From positions 1 through 34,879 of the forward strand of contig JAFSHN010000055.1 in assembly GCA_017440275.1 (NCBI GenBank): a DNA stretch of 34,879 nucleotides, read 5' to 3'. This document shows positions 25,217-31,206 of the stretch, one piece after another. A program made the position numbers and the translations under genes. The stretch is from Bacillota bacterium. GTDB lineage: Bacteria; Bacillota; Clostridia; Peptostreptococcales; Anaerovoracaceae. The notes beneath the pieces are model-generated. The model was not told the DNA's origin. It did not search any database and saw nothing but the letters and a program-made list of their open reading frames with translations. Every line of letters begins with the position of its first letter. The first letter of the stretch is position 1.

Positions 25217-26065
25217 ATGAAGAAAAGAATATATATCGTGTTTCTTTTATGTCTGTGCATGAGTGTAATCGGGTGGTATGGCTATGAGAAAAACTATTCA
25301 GCTGAGACTTCGGCACTTTTGGCACCTATTGTTTCTGCAAAAGGAGCCATACTGATTGACGCTGCTGACGGAAGCGTTATTTACGAAAAAAATGCAGATC
25401 AAAAACTGTATCCGGCGAGCACCACAAAAATAATGACTGCACTGATAGCATTGGAAGTTATGGAGGAAATTGATGCTGATTTTGAGAGCACTATAGTAGT
25501 TCCGAAAGAAGCAGCAGGTATTGAAGGTTCCTCGCTGTATTTGAAGGCGGGCGAGAAAGTATCTGTTGAAGAATTGCTTTACGGTATGATGCTTCAATCA
25601 GGTAACGATGCAGCAACGGCGATTGCAATCTGTATGGGAGGAAATGTGGAGAATTTTGTTAAACTTATGAATGAGAAAGCTGATGAACTGGGCTGCCGTA
25701 ATACCCACTTTGTAAATTCCTCCGGGCTTTATGATGAAAATCACTATACTACGGCCAGGGATTTAGCTATCATAGCCTGCGAAGCCATGAAAAACACTGA
25801 TTTCAGGAAGGTGGTTGCCGCGCCGGATTGGGCAGGTGAAGATTCGGGAAGAAAGATTACCAACAAAAATAAAACGATCCATCAGTACGATGGAGCGACA
25901 GGAATTAAAATCGGATATACCAGAGCGTCCGGGAGGACTTTGGTAGCGTCGGCCAAACGAGGGAATAAAGAACTTATTGCGGTAATGCTTTCGGCGCCCG
26001 ATTGGTTCAAGGACGGATATGCTTTGATGGATTATGGGTTTATGAGGGAGGAGTCAAAGAAGTGA
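25217..26065 (+). CDS. dacF: D-alanyl-D-alanine carboxypeptidase (S11, DacF type)
   Basis: Penicillin-binding protein 5-type enzyme that trims the terminal D-Ala from peptidoglycan stem peptides outside the membrane. 282 residues; an N-terminal signal or anchor (about 5-22, YIVFLLCLCMSVIGWYGY). The catalytic SxxK is STTK (Ser68, Lys71), SxN is SGN within MLQSGNDAA, and the third motif reads KIG in GIKIGYT rather than the usual KTG. The long C-terminal membrane-anchor domain of some family members is absent. The stop is overlapped by the next gene (GTGA). Confidence 0.93.
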   Translation: MKKRIYIVFLLCLCMSVIGWYGYEKNYSAETSALLAPIVSAKGAILIDAADGSVIYEKNADQKLYPASTTKIMTALIALEVMEEIDADFESTIVVPKEAAGIEGSSLYLKAGEKVSVEELLYGMMLQSGNDAATAIAICMGGNVENFVKLMNEKADELGCRNTHFVNSSGLYDENHYTTARDLAIIACEAMKNTDFRKVVAAPDWAGEDSGRKITNKNKTIHQYDGATGIKIGYTRASGRTLVASAKRGNKELIAVMLSAPDWFKDGYALMDYGFMREESKK

Positions 26066-26982
26066 GTTATGTTTGCAAAGACAGGGGGACTGAAAGTTGT
26101 CCTTGTATTTTGATGGAAACGGGACAGTGTTACACTTGCAGCATTTTTAAAACGGGTAAATGTGACTGCCTGCCGGGATGGCAAGGCGTTTGTCCTTTTG
26201 CAGAGTATTACCAAACCGATGAAAAAATTTTTGAAGTTAAACCTAAAACATTTGAAGTGATAGAACGAAAGGATTACTCGGATAAGCTGAAAGTTTTTAC
26301 TTTAGAAACATCTGCAGGATTTGCATTGAAATGCAAAGAAATGGGAACTTTTTTGATGATACATATCCAGTCGGTTTCCTTGCCCCTTTCGGTAGTTCAA
26401 AGTCACATAGCCGGCGGCAAGGGTTATGTTCAACTGGCGTTTTATATAACGGGTCCTAAAACCAAAAGATTGAATGAAGCGTGCGTAGAGGGAAGTATGT
26501 TAGAAGTTGAAGGTCCTTTTACCAATGGCCTTATTAACAGTGAACTTTTTATGTACGGTAAGCCTACGATGGTGGTTGCTAAAGGTATCGCGATCATGCC
26601 CTTTATAAACCAGAAGGACAGAATAAAAGACTATTTGATGCACGTTTATCTCGACGCAGACAAATTGACTGATGAATTTGTGCGGGATTATTTAGGAGAC
26701 ATAGCATTGTTTACAGCAGATCTGAGGTGCGATGGAGCGAGTATTATAAAAGAGATTGTAAATACAGATATGACCGGTACCAACGTGCTGTTTATGACTT
26801 CTCCGTATTACGTGAATCAACTGCTTAAAGTATGTGGTAATTTGACATCAAAAATTATATATCCTAACCACAGCAATATGTGCTGTGGCAGGGGGGTCTG
26901 CGGAGCCTGTTCTTTTACCGATGAAGACGGCATTACCGTTAAGCGATGTAAGTGTAACAGTGAGATAAAAAAAGAGGCCTGA
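26062..26982 (+). CDS. PyrK/ferredoxin-reductase-like flavoprotein with N-terminal Cys cluster and [2Fe-2S] site
   Basis: 306 residues starting at GTG 26062, which overlaps the dacF stop by four bases and has SD GGGAGGAG eight bases upstream. The first 44 residues hold eight Cys (positions 5, 13, 15, 23, 26, 34, 36, 44), a pattern I do not recognise that could bind Fe-S. Residues about 60-270 follow the ferredoxin-NAD(P)+ reductase fold used by PyrK (FAD barrel, then Rossmann-like part). The C-terminus CCGRGVCGACSF and KRCKC is a C-x4-C-x2-C...C [2Fe-2S] site as in PyrK. A PyrD partner is not nearby, so a dihydroorotate role is unlikely; it may pass electrons to another flavoprotein. Confidence 0.75.
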   Translation: MSYVCKDRGTESCPCILMETGQCYTCSIFKTGKCDCLPGWQGVCPFAEYYQTDEKIFEVKPKTFEVIERKDYSDKLKVFTLETSAGFALKCKEMGTFLMIHIQSVSLPLSVVQSHIAGGKGYVQLAFYITGPKTKRLNEACVEGSMLEVEGPFTNGLINSELFMYGKPTMVVAKGIAIMPFINQKDRIKDYLMHVYLDADKLTDEFVRDYLGDIALFTADLRCDGASIIKEIVNTDMTGTNVLFMTSPYYVNQLLKVCGNLTSKIIYPNHSNMCCGRGVCGACSFTDEDGITVKRCKCNSEIKKEA

Positions 26983-26994
26983 AATTCAGACCTC
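26967..26994 (-). terminator. minus-strand terminator for the lipoprotein gene, overlapping a coding end
   Basis: Read on the minus strand: GAGGTCTG, a short loop, CAGGCCTC with one mismatch, then seven T. The T-run lies inside the last Lys codons of the plus-strand reductase gene, so the two convergent genes share this sequence. Confidence 0.75.
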
Positions 26995-27009
26995 CTTGCA
27001 TGTAAATGA

Positions 27010-27552
27010 TTAGCTTGCGTTATTAATACTGTTTGCCCAGGTAAGCATACCGCCTGTTAAGGCATCGGCCATTTCGTCGCTTTCCTGAACTACCCAAACG
27101 CCATCTTCTAATTCAAGGTTGATTTTAATTGTTTTAGTGTAAGTCTTTTCGACGTTCTTGAGACCTTCGATGAGAAGAGCATCCATACGCTCATCTAATT
27201 GTGCATCTGTCATATTTGGATTAGCAAATATTTCGGTAAATAATTTAGTCATCAGAGTTGAGAATACGTCTCCGAAAGGATAGGTTGTTATTGTAGTTTC
27301 AACTGTAGCTTTTCCGGCTTCTTCATCGATAACTTCTTCACCAAGCTTATAGTCGAACTCGAGAACCTTGTCTACCAAGGCATTGGTTGCTTCTTCACCG
27401 AAACCATCTTCTCCAATGTCTCCAATAATATCTTCAGGGTTATTTTTAGCATTTTCGATATCAGCCTTTAAAGCTTCTGTAGGAGTAGGAGTACCACATG
27501 CGGTCATGAAAAGCATGCAAAGAATCAAAACCGTAATAAAGACCTTTTTCAT
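27010..27552 (-). CDS. small lipoprotein of unknown function
   Basis: 180 residues on the minus strand. Signal peptide KKVFITVLILCMLFMTAC with lipobox MTAC, then an acidic stretch rich in Glu and Asp. The mature part alternates helix and strand with a central TTITTYPFGDVF and a final KINLELEDGVWVVQESDEMADALTGGM, similar in style to NTF2-like DUF4878/DUF5105 lipoproteins of Firmicutes. No function can be inferred. SD GGAGGTAATACT precedes the ATG. Divergent from mnmM. Confidence 0.82.
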   Translation of the reverse strand: MKKVFITVLILCMLFMTACGTPTPTEALKADIENAKNNPEDIIGDIGEDGFGEEATNALVDKVLEFDYKLGEEVIDEEAGKATVETTITTYPFGDVFSTLMTKLFTEIFANPNMTDAQLDERMDALLIEGLKNVEKTYTKTIKINLELEDGVWVVQESDEMADALTGGMLTWANSINNAS

Positions 27553-27676
27553 AGTATTACCTCCAAATCAATTTCTTAAGAAGATTATACACTATGGATT
27601 GATAAAAACAAGCAAAAAATAAAATGGTAATTGATGCAGCTTTGGTGTAAAATGTGGTAGAAAAAGGAGAGAAAAA

Positions 27677-28228
27677 ATGAATTTGTTAAGGGATACAACG
27701 GCACTGGCTCTTGCCATGTGTGAAAAATATTTAAAGGAAACGTCGGTGGCGGTTGATGCCACTTGCGGCAGGGGAAATGACACTTTATGGCTTGCTGAAC
27801 GCTGCCGGAAAGTATACGCATTTGATATCCAAAAAGAAGCGATAGATTCGACGCGGACATTGCTTGAGGACGCCGGAGTTGCTGCTGAATTGATTTGTGA
27901 CAGTCATAACAAAATCTGTGATTATATTTCGGAAAACCCGGATGTTATCGTATTCAATCTGGGATATTTGCCCGGTGGAGATAAAGCAGTTACTACTAAT
28001 GGAGAGGAAACCTTGGAGGCTCTTACCCTGTCCCTTGAACTTTTGTCTGTAGACGGATTGCTTTGCGTGACCATGTATCCGGGACACCCGCAGGGAGCAC
28101 GGGAACAGGAAATGATCCTGGCATGGGCCGGAGAACTTGACAAAGGAAAATTCCACTGTGTCTTTGCCAATATGCTTAATCAGCCTGTCGGTGCACCTCA
28201 GATTCTTTGGATTACAAAAAAGAAATGA
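27677..28228 (+). CDS. mnmM: tRNA (mnm5s2U34)-methyltransferase MnmM (YtqB family)
   Basis: SAM-dependent class I methyltransferase, 183 residues, of the YtqB/PF06962 family. In Bacillus this enzyme (MnmM) adds the last methyl to aminomethyl-uridine 34 of tRNA. The SAM-binding motif I is VAVDATCGRGNDT, motif II acidic residue in VYAFDIQKEA, and motif IV NLGYLPGGDK. C-terminal NMLNQPVGAPQILWITKK is the family ending. SD AAAAGGAGAG precedes the ATG. Confidence 0.9.
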   Translation: MNLLRDTTALALAMCEKYLKETSVAVDATCGRGNDTLWLAERCRKVYAFDIQKEAIDSTRTLLEDAGVAAELICDSHNKICDYISENPDVIVFNLGYLPGGDKAVTTNGEETLEALTLSLELLSVDGLLCVTMYPGHPQGAREQEMILAWAGELDKGKFHCVFANMLNQPVGAPQILWITKKK

Positions 28229-28239
28229 AACCATATTTG

Positions 28240-28281
28240 ACACCTTCTTTGCATAGATTGCTATGAGAGGAAGGTGTTTTT
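28240..28281 (+). terminator. terminator-like hairpin that contains the next gene's SD
   Basis: Outer arms ACACCTTC and GAAGGTGT with an inner pair CATAG/CTATG, followed by a T-run directly before the ATG at 28282. The SD GAGGAAGG (28267-28274) lies in the 3' arm. As at 25178-25216, folding would stop transcription and hide the SD. Confidence 0.8.
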
Positions 28282-29556
28282 ATGTGTAAAATAATTGTAA
28301 TCGGCGGTGGCTGGGCCGGCTGCAGTGCGGCTTTAAGAGCGCGGAAAGCCGGTGCCGATGTGACGCTTCTTGAAAAAACAGATATGCTGCTTGGTTTGGG
28401 TAACGTGGGCGGCATTATGAGGAATAACGGACGCTTTACGGCGGCAGAAGAAAACATAGCTTTGGGAAATGGCGAATTGTTTGAAATAACAGACAAACTG
28501 GCACTTCACAAGAATGTGGATTTTCCGGGGCACAAGCATGCGTCCTTTTATGATGTGGCTATGATTGAACCGGAAGTGAGACGATTTCTGGAATCGCTTG
28601 GTATTAAGATAAAAACCATGACAAGAGTTGTTGATGTTATGACTTGCGGGAAGTCCCTTGAAGGTGTTGTTGATGCAGCAGGGAACATATATATGGGAGA
28701 TGCCTTCGTTGAAACCACTGGGTCGACCGGCCCTATGGGTAACTGTATGCGCTATGGCAACGGATGCTCCATGTGCATTTTGAGGTGCCCGTCTTTTGGA
28801 CCGCGGGTAAGCGTTACTCAAAGGTGCGGACTTGATGATGTTTTTGCATATAAAGAAGATGGGACTGTTGGGGCGTTCAGCGGTTCCTGCAAACTCGAGA
28901 AAAGAACTCTGTCGAAGAAACTTCAAAAGAGACTTTCTAAAGACGGTTATGCAGTAGTTCCACTTCCTGATGAACTGGTAAATCGTGAAAAAATGAACCG
29001 TAAAGTATGCCGCCAGTATGCTCTGGATGCCTATGCGGAAAATGTAATTCTGATAGATACGGGACACGCCAAATTGATGACACCTTTTTTTAATCTGGAA
29101 GATTTGCGCAAGGTAGAAGGCTTTGAGAATGTAAGGTTTGCAGATCCTTATGCCGGCGGAAAGGGGAATTCTGTGAGATATATGTCTGTGGGCATTCGCG
29201 ACGAATATATGAGAGCCAGGGGGATGGATAACCTTTTTCTCGGCGGCGAAAAGTCCGGATTTTTTGTGGGACACACTGAAGCATTAACTACCGGCGCACT
29301 GGCAGGATTCAATGCGGTAAAATTTGCGCGTGGCGAGGAATTATTACGACTTCCGGAAGACCTGGCAACGGGAGATATTTTGGCCTATGCCCAAGAAGTT
29401 TTGCTGCAAAAAGATGGAATGGACAGAAGGTTTACTTTTGCAGGGGGAGAATACTTTGAGCGAATGAAAAAGAAAGGGCTGTATTCGACAGACTCCAAAA
29501 CAATCACAAAAAAGGTGGAATCACTTGGCCTCCTCAATGTTTACAATGAGGGCTGA
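28282..29556 (+). CDS. GidA/TrmFO-like FAD-dependent oxidoreductase with a ferredoxin-like Cys motif
   Basis: 424 residues. The N-terminal Rossmann fold has the FAD motif IIVIGGGWAGCSAALRARKAG and acidic end TLLEK. GLGNVGGIMRNNGRFTAAEE and the C-terminal LGGEKSGFFVGHTEALTTGALAGFNA follow GidA/TrmFO proteins. A cysteine cluster C155-x6-C162-x2-C165-x3-C169-P in the middle is unlike true TrmFO and suggests a 4Fe-4S centre. The family is annotated only as FAD-dependent oxidoreductase in other Clostridia. The previous gene encodes a tRNA-modifying enzyme, so a tRNA role is possible but unproven. The start is fixed by SD GAGGAAGG. Confidence 0.78.
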   Translation: MCKIIVIGGGWAGCSAALRARKAGADVTLLEKTDMLLGLGNVGGIMRNNGRFTAAEENIALGNGELFEITDKLALHKNVDFPGHKHASFYDVAMIEPEVRRFLESLGIKIKTMTRVVDVMTCGKSLEGVVDAAGNIYMGDAFVETTGSTGPMGNCMRYGNGCSMCILRCPSFGPRVSVTQRCGLDDVFAYKEDGTVGAFSGSCKLEKRTLSKKLQKRLSKDGYAVVPLPDELVNREKMNRKVCRQYALDAYAENVILIDTGHAKLMTPFFNLEDLRKVEGFENVRFADPYAGGKGNSVRYMSVGIRDEYMRARGMDNLFLGGEKSGFFVGHTEALTTGALAGFNAVKFARGEELLRLPEDLATGDILAYAQEVLLQKDGMDRRFTFAGGEYFERMKKKGLYSTDSKTITKKVESLGLLNVYNEG

Positions 29557-29601
29557 AATGTGTTAAAATAAGCAAGATTAAAATTTACAAGGAAGATAAT
29601 T

Positions 29602-30306
29602 ATGAGAATAAACAAATATATTGCGCAGGCGGGAGTTGCCTCAAGAAGAAAAGCTGATGAATTAATTGAAAATGGAAATGTTAAGGTTAACGGTGCAGTT
29701 ATGAAAGAACCTGGTTACGACGTTCAGGAAGGTGACAAAGTTGAAGTCAACGGGCGCGTCGTTGAAGGACAGCAGAAACTGGTTTACGTTCTCGTTAACA
29801 AGCCTTTTGGCGTTATCACTTCAGCTAAAGATGAAAAAGACAGAGTGACAGTTATGGAACTGGTCAAAGACATTGATGAAAGACTTTTTCCTGTAGGAAG
29901 ACTGGACTATAACACAACAGGGGCGCTCATTATGACCAATGACGGGTCGCTCACCTATCGCGTAACACATCCTAAACATGAACTGGGCAAAACTTACAGA
30001 GCTCTGGTTAAGGGAGTAATTTCTCCTGAAAAGGCGCGTAAACTCAGAAACGGTGTTGATATCGGCGGATATGTTACAAAACGTGCCAAAGTAAGTGTTA
30101 TTAAAGGCAATCAGAATTCAACCCTCGTTGAAATTACAATCTTCGAAGGCAAGAACCGCCAGGTGCGTAAGATGTTCTCTGCTATCGGTAATCCGGTTCA
30201 GGAACTTGAAAGAGTTGCCATCGGAAATATTCGTCTCGGCCACCTGAAGTCAGGTCACTACCGCAAGCTGACAAAAGAAGAAATAGAATACTTGAAGAAT
30301 TGCTAA
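29602..30306 (+). CDS. rluB: rRNA pseudouridine synthase (RluB/RsuA family)
   Basis: Isomerises a uridine of 23S rRNA near the peptidyl-transferase centre. 234 residues: an S4 RNA-binding domain at the N-terminus (RINKYIAQAGVASRRKADELI) and the RsuA/RluB catalytic domain with GRLDYNTTGALIMTNDG (catalytic Asp in RLD). C-terminal GKNRQVRKMFSAIG is the family block. SD AAGGAAG precedes the ATG. Specificity within RluB/RluE/RluF/RsuA cannot be fixed from sequence alone, but Firmicutes members are usually RluB. Confidence 0.92.
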   Translation: MRINKYIAQAGVASRRKADELIENGNVKVNGAVMKEPGYDVQEGDKVEVNGRVVEGQQKLVYVLVNKPFGVITSAKDEKDRVTVMELVKDIDERLFPVGRLDYNTTGALIMTNDGSLTYRVTHPKHELGKTYRALVKGVISPEKARKLRNGVDIGGYVTKRAKVSVIKGNQNSTLVEITIFEGKNRQVRKMFSAIGNPVQELERVAIGNIRLGHLKSGHYRKLTKEEIEYLKNC

Positions 30307-30311
30307 ATAAA

Positions 30312-30336
30312 AAACTCCTGTTATGCAGGAGTTTTT
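30312..30336 (+). terminator. Rho-independent terminator after rluB
   Basis: Arms AAACTCCTG and CAGGAGTTT around TTATG, followed by T residues, starting 6 bases after the stop. Confidence 0.9.
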
Positions 30337-30622
30337 CCTTATATTTCGGTCTGGAAATTAGGGTTAAAAAAGAAACTGTATAGGGGAAGGGGGTATACTG
30401 CAAGGAAAATATCCCAATATTTCTTAAAATTGGCTGTTTGGGAGAAAAAATACCGGAAAATCTCCGTCTTCTCTCACGAACAAGGCTTTCTTTGAAGAAA
30501 AACTGAGGCTAAAAGCTGTAAAAATCATAAAAAAACGAAAAAATACCCCCTTAAAAAAACAAAAAGTATCCCAAAGAGGTATAAAAAGGAGACAATTAGG
30601 AAAACGGTAATCGCAGCAATAA
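30337..30622. other. AT-rich intergenic region between convergent rluB and kal, no gene seen
   Basis: About 285 bases without a credible ORF. It contains a 10-base inverted repeat, AAGGGGGTAT (30387-30396) with ATACCCCCTT (30543-30552), and a shorter pair TCCCAA/TTGGGA (30411-30450 region). It could be a remnant, a structured transcript or simply spacer. Confidence 0.4.
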
Positions 30623-30651
30623 AAAAAGAACCGCCATCGGCGGTTCTTTTG
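30623..30651 (-). terminator. terminator of kal
   Basis: A 9-base GC-rich stem, AGAACCGCC with GGCGGTTCT around ATC. On the minus strand it is followed by seven T. It ends 8 bases beyond the kal stop. Confidence 0.92.
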
Positions 30652-30658
30652 GTTTAAA

Positions 30659-31051
30659 TTACTTTCTCTTGCATTCCTTTGGAGTTACGCAAGTGCCAGT
30701 TGCTCTAGCAACTACGATTGGTTCTTCTAAGAAGTCAGCTGCGGAAGCGCTGATGTCAGGTCTTGTAACAACAACCTTTCTAGCTTCGAAGCTCATCTTT
30801 CTGGAAGTGTTACCGATCTTTGTGATTTCACCGTATGCTTCGATGTAGTCTCCAGCGTATGTAGGAGCTAAGAATTCTACGTTGTCATAAGCGCAGAACA
30901 GACCTTCGTCTCCGTCACACTTGATTAATAATTCTGTAGCAACGTCTCCGAACAGGTGAACCATGTGAGCACCGTCTACCAGGTTTCCGCCGTAGTGAGC
31001 ATCCTTAGCGGACATTCTTACTCTGATTAATGAAGTAATTTTTTCTTCCAT
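30659..31051 (-). CDS. kal: L-3-aminobutyryl-CoA ammonia-lyase
   Basis: Removes ammonia from L-3-aminobutyryl-CoA to give crotonyl-CoA in the lysine fermentation pathway. 130 residues with a single hot-dog fold; [28 protein letters not shown] and [31 protein letters not shown] are typical of Kal. SD AAAAGGAG precedes the ATG. It is a single-gene transcript driven by a sigma-54 promoter and is divergent from the activator gene. Codon choice is that of a highly expressed gene. The neighbouring kdd encodes an earlier step of the same pathway, which supports the assignment over other thioesterase-like proteins. Confidence 0.92.
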   Translation of the reverse strand: MEEKITSLIRVRMSAKDAHYGGNLVDGAHMVHLFGDVATELLIKCDGDEGLFCAYDNVEFLAPTYAGDYIEAYGEITKIGNTSRKMSFEARKVVVTRPDISASAADFLEEPIVVARATGTCVTPKECKRK

Positions 31052-31097
31052 TTTGTTTATCTCCTTTTAGTACTAAAAATTTTGGACCATTTACGGC

Positions 31098-31109
31098 CGT
31101 GAATTCACG
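31098..31109. promoter_or_regulatory. 12-base palindrome at the kal transcription start
   Basis: CGTGAATTCACG is a perfect palindrome that ends about where the kal transcript should begin (12 bases beyond the -12 GC). It shares the half-site GTGAA/TTCAC with the larger repeat at 31165-31184 and could be a second operator. Confidence 0.4.
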
Positions 31110-31118
31110 AAATAATAT

Positions 31119-31138
31119 ATTGCAAAATGTGTGCCAAT
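31119..31138 (-). promoter_or_regulatory. sigma-54 promoter (-24/-12) of kal
   Basis: On the minus strand the sequence reads TTGGCACACATTTTGCAA, with GG (31135-31134) and GC (31123-31122) separated by exactly ten bases. It matches the TGGCAC-N5-TTGC consensus. Start of transcription is expected near 31110. Confidence 0.9.
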
Positions 31139-31148
31139 GGTTTATTAT
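31120..31148 (+). promoter_or_regulatory. sigma-A promoter of the activator gene, overlapping the kal promoter
   Basis: TTGCAA (31120-31125), a 17-base spacer and TATTAT (31143-31148). The -35 is the reverse complement of the kal -12 element, so RNA polymerase carrying sigma-A and sigma-54 would compete for the same DNA. Transcription would begin near 31155, just before the palindrome at 31165. Confidence 0.6.
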
Positions 31149-31164
31149 TGGAATTACATAAAAA

Positions 31165-31184
31165 GTGAACCGATTTAGGTTCAC
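31165..31184. promoter_or_regulatory. perfect inverted repeat, likely binding site of the Kdd-like sigma-54 activator
   Basis: GTGAACC-GATTTA-GGTTCAC, perfect 7-base arms. It lies about 55-75 bases upstream of the expected kal start and inside the 5' leader of the activator gene, where it could give both kal activation and autoregulation. A diverged copy occurs at 33274-33293 before kdd. Confidence 0.65.
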
Positions 31185-31206
31185 ACCTAAAAGGAGTGAA
31201 CACAAA

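Noticed and set aside
26002..26061. Upstream extension of the Fe-S reductase gene
   Set aside because: The extra 20 residues overlap dacF in another frame and lack an SD, whereas GTG 26062 has GGGAGGAG at good spacing.
28333..29274. Long minus-strand ORF opposite the FAD oxidoreductase
   Set aside because: Its composition is that of a shadow frame, with many rare residues and no motif; the plus-strand gene is secure.
31165..31206. Earlier GTG start of the sigma-54 activator
   Set aside because: The start would lie inside the inverted repeat and has no SD; ATG 31207 has AAGGAG upstream and begins the Kdd-like part.
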